From: a virus
Reading direction: 5' to 3' (one strand)
Virus record (IMG/VR): IMGVR_UViG_3300050821_002860
Span: 1 to 47,995 of that record
DNA length: 47,995 nt
Part shown: piece by piece, positions 38,719-46,585 of the stretch
How positions within the stretch are numbered: position 1 is the stretch's first letter
Layout of the letters: each line of letters begins with the position of its first letter
Notes under the pieces: generated by a model
The model's database searches: none
The model's input: the letters and a program-made list of their open reading frames with translations, nothing else
Told to the model about the DNA's origin: nothing
Translations under genes and position numbers: made by a program

Positions 38719-38924
38719 AACACCACCCTGACAAGAATTAGTAGCACCCACAGTGGCGCATACTTCCAGTAACCAAGCTGTTCCAGATACGGTACATGGA
38801 ATATATGCCCTATGCTGCCGCCAATAATCATGGCAATCCAGGTAGTAGCAAAGAAGGACAGGCCCACAATAAGTAAAATTGCCACTACCGGTACTATCCA
38901 CAGTCCACCCCGCTTACTTCCCAT
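38715..38924 (-). CDS. Two-span membrane protein, 69 residues
   Basis: Hydrophobic helices at about residues 8-36 (LWIVPVVAILLIVGLSFFAT) and 53-69 (YAPLWVLLILVRVVL). It overlaps the RHH gene upstream by 11 bases and the next gene by ATGA. An early membrane protein could mediate superinfection exclusion; that is speculation from topology. Confidence 0.65.
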   Translation of the reverse strand: MGSKRGGLWIVPVVAILLIVGLSFFATTWIAMIIGGSIGHIFHVPYLEQLGYWKYAPLWVLLILVRVVL

Positions 38925-39075
38925 TTTCTAGCTCCTCTTTAAAGAACGCCTTTAATATCCGGTCAAGTTCTTTGGTTATTGTCCGGTCACTGTTTCTTGC
39001 CCGTCGTGCCAAAACAGTGTGTACTCCTGGGTGGATTCGGATCATCTTCCATTCCTCCTTAACTTTGACTTTCAT
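38914..39075 (-). CDS. Small RHH-like DNA-binding protein
   Basis: ATG 39075 has GGAGGGGAACA upstream; the longer frame from 39114 is less likely. 53 residues: a strand WKMIRIHPGVHTVLARRARN followed by RTITKELDRILKAFF fit the ribbon-helix-helix fold. It is the third RHH-type protein in the window. Confidence 0.6.
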   Translation of the reverse strand: MKVKVKEEWKMIRIHPGVHTVLARRARNSDRTITKELDRILKAFFKEELENGK

Positions 39076-39295
39076 TGTTCCCCTCCTTCTTCGCATCAAT
39101 TTCGTAATGTCCATCTACCTCTTTAAGCGGTGTCCCAAGGAATAAGTGGACTATTTTCTCGGGAGCTCCTTTGAGCCAGCAATAGCTATACATGCCGTCA
39201 ATATGCCCGAAGACAACAATGCCTTCCTTATCTCCGTCCGGTTCCAGCCCCCATATCTCAAGGTCTTTATGTGCCGGTAATTCAAACAGCCTCAT
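39059..39295 (-). CDS. Hypothetical 78-residue protein
   Basis: Beta-rich small protein (DLEIWGLEPDGDKEGIVVFG; DGMYSYCWLKGAPEKIVHLF), overlapping the next gene by 17 bases and the previous by one. No family is recognised. Confidence 0.6.
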   Translation of the reverse strand: MRLFELPAHKDLEIWGLEPDGDKEGIVVFGHIDGMYSYCWLKGAPEKIVHLFLGTPLKEVDGHYEIDAKKEGNNESQS

Positions 39296-39534
39296 TATTT
39301 GCCCCTCCCTTTCAGGGCGTCCAGATTTACTGCCTGGTCTATGGCCCCCTTGGCTTTAATCATGTCCTCCATAAAACCTTGGTCTATAGTGTCGCTGTAA
39401 AGGTCAGCCAAGCGGCTCACCGTCAGCGCTACCGCTTTAGCCTGCTCTAGGGATATGTCTTTTTCAATTACTCCCACAGCAAGTGTTATCAGCATTGTTT
39501 CGTATGAATCAGGAGCACTCTTCCTCCCTAACAT
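39295..39534 (-). CDS. Hypothetical 79-residue helical protein
   Basis: Helical protein (YETMLITLAVGVIEKDISLE; AKAVALTVSRLADLYSDTID) with one-base overlaps on both sides. The function is unknown. Confidence 0.6.
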   Translation of the reverse strand: MLGRKSAPDSYETMLITLAVGVIEKDISLEQAKAVALTVSRLADLYSDTIDQGFMEDMIKAKGAIDQAVNLDALKGRGK

Positions 39535-39899
39535 TATTTCAACCTCTTAGCTAATTTCTTGCCCCGAGTCCAGGCCGTGCCCTTAATATCTACCTCGGCA
39601 TCGGCCAGCTTGTTGAGCTTCTTGGTATCGAGCACCTTGGTCAGGTACATATCGCTCACATCTTTGGTATATGTCCATATCCTCCGGTCATTCTCAAGCA
39701 CAATAGCGCCCCGCTCCCCGGCTAAATCTATGCGCTCTATGTTCTCATCCAGCATGAAGGATTTAATAGCGCCCCAGGCCTCACTAGCGGCCTTGTATTG
39801 GGCTTCAAGTAGCTTGTACTGGTCAATGAAGGCCAGGAAGCCTGGCGTCTGTTTCAGGGCCAGCTCTGGCCTTCGTGTTATTAATTGCGTGTTATTCAT
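39534..39899 (-). CDS. Hypothetical 121-residue protein
   Basis: N-terminal helices (TPGFLAFIDQYKLLEAQYKA) and a beta region (NIERIDLAGERGAIVLENDR) followed by VDIKGTAWTRGKKLAKRL. Many phage early proteins have this outline, but none can be named. It starts inside the stop of the 51-residue gene. Confidence 0.6.
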   Translation of the reverse strand: MNNTQLITRRPELALKQTPGFLAFIDQYKLLEAQYKAASEAWGAIKSFMLDENIERIDLAGERGAIVLENDRRIWTYTKDVSDMYLTKVLDTKKLNKLADAEVDIKGTAWTRGKKLAKRLK

Positions 39900-40047
39900 T
39901 GTAGTTATCCTGTACCCACTCCATGAAGTTAGTTATTGTCGGTTCGTTAATATCATCTGCAAAGTGTTGGTTAGGCCGATACCAATAGTCAGTAAATTTG
40001 TCCCATATGCTGACTAGTTGGAGTGTGAATGTATTGAAGTCGCTCAT
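39892..40047 (-). CDS. 51-residue hypothetical protein
   Basis: MSDFNTFTLQLVSIWDKFTD... ends MEWVQDNYNE. ATG 40047 is favoured over 40053 because GGAG is better spaced. Aromatic and acidic composition; the stop is embedded in the next gene's start (ATGAATAAC). It is a real, though unassigned, small gene. Confidence 0.65.
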   Translation of the reverse strand: MSDFNTFTLQLVSIWDKFTDYWYRPNQHFADDINEPTITNFMEWVQDNYNE

Positions 40048-40076
40048 TGTCATTGTCTCCTTACTTGCTGTTACTA

Positions 40077-40403
40077 CTAGCCAGCCAACGCACCCCTAAC
40101 ACCGTTATTAACGATGGATTCAATAGCCCGGCTCACAAGAAGCACATACATCTTGAATACTTCATCGTCAGTGAACTCACGGCCTGAGTTGTTGTTTAAA
40201 TGCAATGATTCGAGCCACTCGCGTTGGTCGTAATAGCTGATGAGGAAGTTGCCGCCTTCTACAAGCTTGCGTGCATCACGATCTACTGCATTGTAGTCAG
40301 CTATTAGATCTTGTGAGTTGTCGTAGTAGTCGCACACATGAAATGCACAGGCTATACGAACCTCTTTACTGTTTGACCGATAGGTCTTAGTGGTTGGTGT
40401 CAT
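40077..40403 (-). CDS. Hypothetical 108-residue protein, first gene of the regulator operon
   Basis: Polar helical protein (SKEVRIACAFHVCDYYDNSQ; TDDEVFKMYVLLVSRAIESI). Its leader AACTGGAAAGGATTACT is shared with other early operons. It directly follows the promoter-operator at 40437-40483. The function is unknown. Confidence 0.65.
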   Translation of the reverse strand: MTPTTKTYRSNSKEVRIACAFHVCDYYDNSQDLIADYNAVDRDARKLVEGGNFLISYYDQREWLESLHLNNNSGREFTDDEVFKMYVLLVSRAIESIVNNGVRGALAG

Positions 40404-40436
40404 AGTAATCCTTTCCAGTTATTTGATGACTCTTAC

Positions 40437-40483
40437 ATAGTAGCATACATGTAACATAGTGTCAACACTTATTATGTATGTTA
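40437..40483 (-). promoter_or_regulatory. Sigma70-type promoter with overlapping inverted repeat
   Basis: On the - strand TTGACA (40460-40465) and TACTAT (40437-40442) are 17 bases apart. TAACATA (40452-40458) in the spacer is inverted as TATGTTA (40477-40483). The same half-sites form the operator at 34879-34928, so one RHH protein may control both ends of the operon. Confidence 0.75.
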
Positions 40484-40543
40484 TTCTTTAAGCATGGGCT
40501 TTTGTAACAAGCATGGCCATTATCTAACAGGGAGGTGCATATA

Positions 40544-41068
40544 TTGTCAGCTAAGGGCAATACAGTCGTTAAGGTCAACGGGCGACCCACTAAATACAAG
40601 CCTGAGTACGATGCGTTATTAGTGGAGTTCTTTAATAGGCCAGCCACCCGACGTGAGATTGAGACATATACCACTAAGAACGGTACGACTATTGAAAAGC
40701 CATTTGATGCACCTGAGCAGCCACCATTCGTGGTTGATTTCTGTGATCTACTGAGTATTGATGTGAGTACGTTTTATTACTGGATTGACAAGCAGCCCTC
40801 ATTTTCCAAGGCTTATGCACATGCGAAGATGTATTTAGAGCGTAATGTTGTGGCTAATGGCTTACTTAACAACTACAATGCAGGCTTTGCAAGTTTAGTA
40901 GCTAAGAACTGGCTTGGATGGACTGACAAGCAGGATGTCACCTCTGGTGGTGAGCGTATTGAACCGTTACAGATCTACTTACCCACTAAGTTGACAGAAC
41001 GTCAATTGATTGATGGTGAGGTGATAGATCAACCTAAGCTTGACTCTGAGTCAAGTAGTAGCGTGTGA
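40544..41068 (+). CDS. Terminase small subunit
   Basis: 174 residues from TTG 40544, chosen because GGGAGG sits eight bases upstream. GRPTKYKPEYDALLVEFFNR and FCDLLSIDVSTFYYWIDKQP form the N-terminal DNA-binding domain of small terminases, followed by FSKAYAHAKMYLERNVVANG and AKNWLGWTDKQDV. This matches the P22 gp3-like and related families. It recognises the packaging site and loads TerL, encoded 1.27 kb downstream after a non-coding gap and a - strand methylase gene. Confidence 0.8.
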   Translation: MSAKGNTVVKVNGRPTKYKPEYDALLVEFFNRPATRREIETYTTKNGTTIEKPFDAPEQPPFVVDFCDLLSIDVSTFYYWIDKQPSFSKAYAHAKMYLERNVVANGLLNNYNAGFASLVAKNWLGWTDKQDVTSGGERIEPLQIYLPTKLTERQLIDGEVIDQPKLDSESSSSV

Positions 41069-41495
41069 AGTCTTCCCTTAAACATAAGTGTAGCGGGTGT
41101 GCTGGCAAAGTGGATGCGTGAGCTTACGCTTACATGGAGTGGTGAATTTGGTGACGCTTAAGCTTTTTCCAATTCCGCTAGGTGCCATCAGGGACTTAGA
41201 TGTTACTGACTAGCGCTACTGACACTCATAGCTTAGCTAAATTCCGCTACCATTTAAGTACCTAAGCGTTTCAAGGGGTACGGAGCTAAAATATATTTTC
41301 GACTGTTTACTGTGTTTATGTTAACCGCAGAATAGGAACTTGATTGATCGAGCGCCCTTCCAAAGGGCCGTCCGTTCCGTCTGTGACTCATTATGTTCAA
41401 TATGAGTATGCACCAATTTAGGCTTGGATATTGGTGTGTTATTTACAAAAGTGCTGTTTTCTGTCAGCACCTAATCTGTAACGTTGTTTATTCTA
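41069..41495. other. Non-coding gap between TerS and the methylase module; candidate packaging site
   Basis: No well-initiated gene is seen. The 10-mer AATTCCGCTA occurs twice (41171-41180, 41240-41249), with several GCTTA/TAAGC words between. AAAATATATTTT (41288-41299) is a 12-base palindrome inside GCTAAAATAT. Hairpins GCCCTT/AAGGGC, CACCAAT/ATTGGTG and GTGCTG/CAGCAC follow. Repeated sites next to TerS are what a pac or cos region looks like; this is inference. Confidence 0.45.
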
Positions 41496-41669
41496 CTACT
41501 TGGTCATGCCTTTACGGGCAACCCCGCTGCGTTGGTGGGGACGAATGGTCATTCCCTTGACTGGCTTTCTGAATGATTTGGGGTCTTTGAGATAGTGCTT
41601 ATATATGTCCCCGATGAGGCTGGGACTCTTAGCGCGGTCTTTAAGGATTCGGGCCGTGTCTTCGTTCAT
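41496..41669 (-). CDS. 57-residue basic protein after the methylase
   Basis: MNEDTARILKDRAKSPSLIG... ends RKGMTK. Basic and helical. The ATG is two bases after the methylase stop. It may be an accessory to the methylase or a separate small protein. No family is recognised. Confidence 0.6.
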   Translation of the reverse strand: MNEDTARILKDRAKSPSLIGDIYKHYLKDPKSFRKPVKGMTIRPHQRSGVARKGMTK

Positions 41670-41670
41670 A

Positions 41671-42315
41671 CTAGAATAGTACCTCCTGGCCTAAGCGCTG
41701 CTTGGCTATCTCAATATATTCCGGGGTTATGTCTATACCTACTGAGGGTCGGCCCATGTCTTTACAAGCCCTCAGCGTCGTACCACTTCCCATAAAGGGG
41801 TCGATTACCGAATCCCCGGGCTTGGAATAGTTCTCCAGGCACCAGCGCATGAGGGAAAGAGGTTTCTGGGTTGGGTGGACACGGGTTTCCTTATTCTTCA
41901 TGTCTTCCTGCAGCATCCCATTCCAGCGGTAACGGTAGTACCTGACGGCACTCTTGAATGACGTCCACGCTAGCTCACAGTCGGCAAAGTCGGACATGCC
42001 ATTATCTTTGTCCCACACCAACCAACAGGAACTATTACTGAGGTACTCCACAAAGTAGTTGCCGCCGAAAATGATCTGATTCTTGGAAATGCGACGTATT
42101 TCGTCAAAGTATTCGCGGGAGGGAATAGCATCGTCCCAGGAAAGATTGCCAAAGTCCTTGGAAACCGCCAGTTTACCCCGGCTTTTATTCTTACCTGCAG
42201 CTTCCCCGATACCATATGGCGGGTCGGTAAGGCAAAGATCAAAAGCATTATCCGGGTATTCCCGCATGACCTCCAGGCAATTCCCTAGGATGAGCTGATA
42301 GTCGTTCCTTTCCAT
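41671..42315 (-). CDS. DNA (N4-cytosine or N6-adenine) methyltransferase
   Basis: 214 residues. Catalytic DPPYGIG (31-37) near the N-terminus and AdoMet-binding DPFMGSGTT near residue 170 put it in the beta class of amino-methyltransferases. HPTQKPLSLMRWCLENY is the usual region before motif I. No partner restriction gene is present, so it is an orphan, probably protecting phage DNA. It lies on the opposite strand between TerS and TerL, suggesting insertion as a module with the 57-residue gene. Confidence 0.88.
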   Translation of the reverse strand: MERNDYQLILGNCLEVMREYPDNAFDLCLTDPPYGIGEAAGKNKSRGKLAVSKDFGNLSWDDAIPSREYFDEIRRISKNQIIFGGNYFVEYLSNSSCWLVWDKDNGMSDFADCELAWTSFKSAVRYYRYRWNGMLQEDMKNKETRVHPTQKPLSLMRWCLENYSKPGDSVIDPFMGSGTTLRACKDMGRPSVGIDITPEYIEIAKQRLGQEVLF

Positions 42316-42339
42316 ATCTTAGGTATATTATATCAAGAG

Positions 42340-43773
42340 ATGACCATTGTCTTAAAGCCGAATCCAGGTGCTCAGGAGTTCTCGCTTCGTATACCGCCAA
42401 CGGTCAAGGAGGTGCTCTACGGCGGCGCGAGAGGCGGAGGGAAAACCTGGGCGGGCCTTCTTTGGCTCCTTGAATACGTACACCATCCACGCTTCCAGGG
42501 GCTTGTTATACGAAGAAACAGTGACGATCTCTCCGACTGGATTGAACGTGCCAGGTATATGTACCGGGATATGGGAGCCACGCCCCAAGGGGCCAATGCC
42601 GTTATGCGCTTCCCATCCGGGGCCATTATCCGTACCGGACACCTTAAGGACGAATCTACCTACACCAAGTACTTAGGCCATGAATACCAGAAGATTCTTA
42701 TTGAGGAGCTGACCCAGATTCCAACTGAGGACCGCTATTTGAAGCTTATTTCCGCCTGTAGAACCAGCATCCCTGAGCTTATCCCGCAGGTATATGCCAC
42801 CACCAATCCGGGAGGTGTCGGGCATTTGTGGGTTAAACAGCGCTTTATTGACCCCGGCCCTCCGAACAAGATGTTTAAGGGTGAGGACGGATTAACCCGT
42901 ATATATATTCCGGCTACCGTTGATGACAATCCGGTGCTTACCAAAGCCGACCCCGAGTATGTCAAGAAACTGGAAGCGCTTAAGGACGTGGACGAAGCGC
43001 TCTACCGGGCTTGGCGGTTCGGGGATTGGGATGTCTTCCAGGGACAGGTCTTCCGGGAATGGCGGGTCAAGAAACACGTAAGGCCCGCTTTCCAGTTCGA
43101 TACCAGCGCTTGCAAGATATATATTGGGCTCGACTGGGGCTTCCACGACCCCTGTTCCCTGCACTGGGTAGCGGTGACACCAGAGAACGAGTTCGGGGTG
43201 CAGCACTTTATTGTCTACCGCGAACGCTACGAGAACGAACAGCGGCCTGACTGGTGGGCGAAGGAGATTGCCGAGATTGTCCGGGACGAGAAAATTGACG
43301 GCCTTATTATGCCGCACGACACGTTCAGTAACCTCGGTGGCACCAGGCCGATTGTGGAACAGTTCCGGGCCATGTTTGACAATCTGCATGTCCATGTCCC
43401 GATTATTGGTTCCAGCAGCAAGAGCCACGCATCTAAGATGTCCCGCATTGCCATTACGCACAACGTGTTGGCCGACTCACCGGATGGACTGCCGTATTTA
43501 TTGGTTATGGATTCTTGCCGGAACCTGATTCGGACGCTGCCATCCTTGCCCTATGACGAACACAAGCCGGAAGAGATTGACGACGGGTCAGAAGACCATT
43601 GTTTCGACAGCTTGTCATATGCATTGTTTCATGTGACTCAGGGTGGCACCAGACTGGTGATGCCAAGAAGCCCCAAGAGCCTTACGGGTGACGGTAAGGA
43701 GGCTGACCGGTTTGATCTTGAGGGTGCGATTAGGGGAACGGGAGCAAAGGGCCGGAATTGGCTGTATACTTAA
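42340..43773 (+). CDS. Terminase large subunit
   Basis: 477 residues. Walker A GGARGGGKT (28-36), Walker B ILIEE (119-123) and a coupling motif CRTSIPELIPQVYATTNPGG define the packaging ATPase. The C-terminal RNase-H-like nuclease has YIGLDWGF, GLIMPHDTF and EDHCFDSLSYALFH with its acidic metal ligands. It cuts concatemers and drives DNA into the head through the portal. The start follows a weak AAGAG. The coat-like 87-residue gene begins four bases after its stop. Confidence 0.92.
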   Translation: MTIVLKPNPGAQEFSLRIPPTVKEVLYGGARGGGKTWAGLLWLLEYVHHPRFQGLVIRRNSDDLSDWIERARYMYRDMGATPQGANAVMRFPSGAIIRTGHLKDESTYTKYLGHEYQKILIEELTQIPTEDRYLKLISACRTSIPELIPQVYATTNPGGVGHLWVKQRFIDPGPPNKMFKGEDGLTRIYIPATVDDNPVLTKADPEYVKKLEALKDVDEALYRAWRFGDWDVFQGQVFREWRVKKHVRPAFQFDTSACKIYIGLDWGFHDPCSLHWVAVTPENEFGVQHFIVYRERYENEQRPDWWAKEIAEIVRDEKIDGLIMPHDTFSNLGGTRPIVEQFRAMFDNLHVHVPIIGSSSKSHASKMSRIAITHNVLADSPDGLPYLLVMDSCRNLIRTLPSLPYDEHKPEEIDDGSEDHCFDSLSYALFHVTQGGTRLVMPRSPKSLTGDGKEADRFDLEGAIRGTGAKGRNWLYT

Positions 43774-43777
43774 AAAT

Positions 43778-44041
43778 ATGTTTAGGCCATCAAGTCCCCT
43801 CTATACCGAGCACATAACGAATATTCCCTATGCGGACCTAATAGACACTATTAACAACAGCAGTATTGTGGTGGGGAACCTAGTCGCCTCTCAACCGAGG
43901 CGGAATGTCCAGATTAACCTTATGCCGGATAGGAAAGACCTCATATATGGGGCGCTGCATCCGAAAGCTGTAGAGCCGTTTCAGAAAAGGGCAAAGATTC
44001 GCACAATAGTGAAACCGTTTATGGAGTGGTTGAAAAAGTAG
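43778..44041 (+). CDS. 87-residue protein resembling joined ends of the coat protein
   Basis: The ATG lies four bases after the TerL stop. Residues about 15-30 (NIPYADLIDTINNSSIV) resemble coat residues near 14-32 (DITYQEILPRLVDQINNSNI). Immediately after, GNLVASQPRRN is identical over 11 residues to the coat C-terminus. The 310 residues between these elements in the coat are absent. A basic tail follows (KRAKIRTIVKPFMEWLKK). DNA identity is low, so this is not a recent copy. It may bind the capsid or portal, or regulate assembly. Confidence 0.65.
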   Translation: MFRPSSPLYTEHITNIPYADLIDTINNSSIVVGNLVASQPRRNVQINLMPDRKDLIYGALHPKAVEPFQKRAKIRTIVKPFMEWLKK

Positions 44042-44042
44042 G

Positions 44043-44300
44043 ATGCAGATTAATCTCCATATATATACCGACATTGACAACCCCCAGTGGATTGACGTGC
44101 GGTGCAACGCCTGCGGCCACAAGATAGCCCAGTACCAGGCCAATATTATTAACGTGGTGCTAAATAGCAACTTCCCAGCCCATGTATTTCAAGCCGACAG
44201 CGGCTTTAGCAAACTCCAGTGCCGGTCCTGCAAACAAGTCACCAACATTATCTTGACCCCATATAGGACCGTGAAGACAGCGGTATTTATGGCTATGTAG
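44043..44300 (+). CDS. Zinc-ribbon protein (Com-like layout)
   Basis: 85 residues with CNACGHKIAQYQANI and CRSCKQVTNIIL, two CxxC pairs around a helical insert. The arrangement recalls the small zinc protein Com of phage Mu, a translational activator, but sequence identity is not clear. It is one base after the previous stop and just before the portal cassette, so it could act on portal expression. The role is inference. Confidence 0.65.
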   Translation: MQINLHIYTDIDNPQWIDVRCNACGHKIAQYQANIINVVLNSNFPAHVFQADSGFSKLQCRSCKQVTNIILTPYRTVKTAVFMAM

Positions 44301-44312
44301 CCATATTTGGGC

Positions 44313-44361
44313 TAAAATACGGGTATATATGCCTTCAGAGCAAGTCTCTGAGGGATTTTTT
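44313..44361 (+). promoter_or_regulatory. Late promoter-hairpin cassette before the portal gene
   Basis: GGCTAAAAT (hexamer 44313-44318) and GGGTATAT precede a 9-bp hairpin (44332-44340 with 44346-44354, loop CAAGT) and a T-run. It is the most divergent copy but the stem is fully paired and the AGAGC core is kept. Confidence 0.65.
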
Positions 44362-44382
44362 AATTTCTGACAGGGGTAGAGT

Positions 44383-46560
44383 ACGGATTACGAGCAGGTC
44401 GCCGGGGCATATCAGGACGAAAAAGTAGACCATATTGAGGACCAAGATGGCGTCGTTGATATTCTGCCCAAAGTCTCCATGTTTATCCCAGACAAGGACC
44501 AGATTAAGGGGTTAAACAACTTAATTGATGATTCCGTCGGATATTGGGACGACGTCCAGGGCCAAAACCTAAAGTATGCCCGTAACCAGAGCGAGCGGAT
44601 GGTTATTGGCAAGCAGATTGATACATCCAAGCTCTACCGTTACCAGATTCCATTTGTGGATAACGAGATACATATTGCCGTAGACACGATTATTTCCTAC
44701 GTCACCGCCCAGACACCGCGCCCCGAAGCCTACCCGAGTGAAGATACCGACAAGGGCCGCGTGCTTTCAAGCGCTGTTGAGAAGGCGCTGATGGCTTACT
44801 GTGAGAAGTACGATGTCAGCCAGGAGTTTGAAAAAGCGCTCTACGGGCTGCTTGTGAAGCGCGTCGGCATTCTGAAGCTCTACTACTGCAACGAGTGTGA
44901 CGAGATACACACCAAAGCCATTGACCCGAACTGGGTTATTGTGGACAAGAACGCCAAGATGGGTGAAAACCCAGGGTTTATTTGCGAGCTTCACAAATGT
45001 ACGCTGCTCGACTTAGTGCTCATGTTCCCCGAGAAGAAGACCAAGATTTTCGAGCTGATGAAGATTAAGCAGGGCACCCAGAACCAGATGACCACCGAGG
45101 TCGTATGGCGCGAAGTCTGGGCCACCGTCTACGACCGGGGCAAAAAGCAGGAAGTCTGCTTCTCATATATTAAGGACTTGATGCTCGGGAAGTACAAAAG
45201 CCCGAACTGGCTGTACAGCGGTAACGACGGCAGTACTAAGAATTACCTGCCAGAGCAGTTCAAGCCGTATGTACCGCTTAACTACTTAAACGACGGAAGC
45301 CACTGGATTGACCAGACAACCCCTATTGAGCAGGCATATTCGATGCAGGACGTTTTAAACAAGCGGGGACGTCAGATTATGGAGAATGCCGATACCGCGA
45401 ACGGATTCTTGGCTGTATCCTCTGAAGCTGTGGACATGGACGACGCCGAGAACCTGATTGGCGACCCGAACCAGAAGATTGTCTTAAAGACTTCCGGCCG
45501 CCCGATTGACGAGTTTATTATGCAGGTCGAACCGCACATGCTGCCAAGTTTTGTCGTTGAGGACAAACAGGACCTCCGAACGACGCTCCACAACCTGATG
45601 GGCACCCCGAGCCAGCTCAGTGGTACCAACCAGGAAGGCGACGACACCGACACACTCGGGCAGGCGATTATGATTAAGAACCAGGCTTCGGGCAGGCAGG
45701 ACCGCCTGGCACGCGCTGTGACGCTGATGGCCAAGCGCTACTTCAATATGCTGGTCCAGATGATGCAGGTTCACTACACGGACAAGCACAAGTTTGTCTA
45801 CAACGGGGGTGACGGTGATTTCCAGTACGTGACGATTACCCGTTACCTGATTGATTCCGGCATGGAAGTAGGCGTCCGGGCTGGCAGCACGCTGCCGTTC
45901 GACAAGTCACGCCAGGAAGCGGTGGCGATGAACCTGGCGAAGATGGGCATGATTAGTCCGCTCGACCTCTACAAAGACTTACATATGGACAACCCCCAAG
46001 CTCGGTACGACAACTGGTTCAAGTGGAAAACACAGCCTGAACTTCTCGCCCAGGATGCTGAGAACCAAGAGCAGGATGGCCAGGCGTATATGGAGTTTGT
46101 GGAAATTATGAACGGTAAGAAGGATGTCAGGCCTTACGAGGAGGCCACCCCTGAACACGTCTTAACCCACAGAAAGCAGATGATTACCGACCAGTTCCTA
46201 AAGGCTGGAGCCTCCAAGCAGAAAGCCATGCTAGACTTGATTGGTGCGGAGCTTCGCAGTTTAGAGCTGCGAACCGAGCTTGAGCAATTGTCGGCACCGC
46301 CGATGGGCGCTCAGGCAGCTCCGCAGCCACCAGGGATGGGTGCGCCTATGGGTGCGCCTGGCCAGCCCCCGGGTTCACCTCCTACGGGACCGATGCCGGG
46401 CGCTCCTATGGGTCCACCCCAAGGGAACCCAATGGGCGGAGGCGGAGCCCCTATTCCGTTCGCACACAATATGTCCAGTATAATGGGCAGTAGTGGGCCT
46501 GGCAGCCCAATGCCGCAGCCGAGTAATCCGGCTAACCCAATGCAAATGCCACCAATCTAG
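44383..46560 (+). CDS. Portal protein with probable non-standard start
   Basis: 725 residues if translation starts at ACG 44383, six bases after AGGGG; 693 from ATG 44479, which has no ribosome site. The extra 32 residues (DYEQVAGAYQDEKVDHIEDQ...) are open back to a TAG at 44380 and look coding. The body fits the portal family: RNQSERMVIGKQIDTSKLYR, DPNWVIVDKNAKMGENPGF, LHNLMGTPSQLSGTNQEGD, and a long crown. The C-terminal 90 residues are Pro/Gly/Met-rich. It forms the dodecameric DNA channel with TerL and the adaptor. Confidence 0.85.
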   Translation, partial: TDYEQVAGAYQDEKVDHIEDQDGVVDILPKVSMFIPDKDQIKGLNNLIDDSVGYWDDVQGQNLKYARNQSERMVIGKQIDTSKLYRYQIPFVDNEIHIAVDTIISYVTAQTPRPEAYPSEDTDKGRVLSSAVEKALMAYCEKYDVSQEFEKALYGLLVKRVGILKLYYCNECDEIHTKAIDPNWVIVDKNAKMGENPGFICELHKCTLLDLVLMFPEKKTKIFELMKIKQGTQNQMTTEVVWREVWATVYDRGKKQEVCFSYIKDLMLGKYKSPNWLYSGNDGSTKNYLPEQFKPYVPLNYLNDGSHWIDQTTPIEQAYSMQDVLNKRGRQIMENADTANGFLAVSSEAVDMDDAENLIGDPNQKIVLKTSGRPIDEFIMQVEPHMLPSFVVEDKQDLRTTLHNLMGTPSQLSGTNQEGDDTDTLGQAIMIKNQASGRQDRLARAVTLMAKRYFNMLVQMMQVHYTDKHKFVYNGGDGDFQYVTITRYLIDSGMEVGVRAGSTLPFDKSRQEAVAMNLAKMGMISPLDLYKDLHMDNPQARYDNWFKWKTQPELLAQDAENQEQDGQAYMEFVEIMNGKKDVRPYEEATPEHVLTHRKQMITDQFLKAGASKQKAMLDLIGAELRSLELRTELEQLSAPPMGAQAAPQPPGMGAPMGAPGQPPGSPPTGPMPGAPMGPPQGNPMGGGGAPIPFAHNMSSIMGSSGPGSPMPQPSNPANPMQMPPI

Positions 46561-46585
46561 TCTTATATATATGAAGGAGGTGTAG

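Noticed and set aside
41064-41122. 18-codon GTG frame with a CxxC motif after TerS
   Set aside because: There is no ribosome site and it is too short to support without other evidence.
42892-43461. 189-residue - strand frame inside TerL
   Set aside because: TerL motifs are intact on the + strand, so this is a shadow frame.
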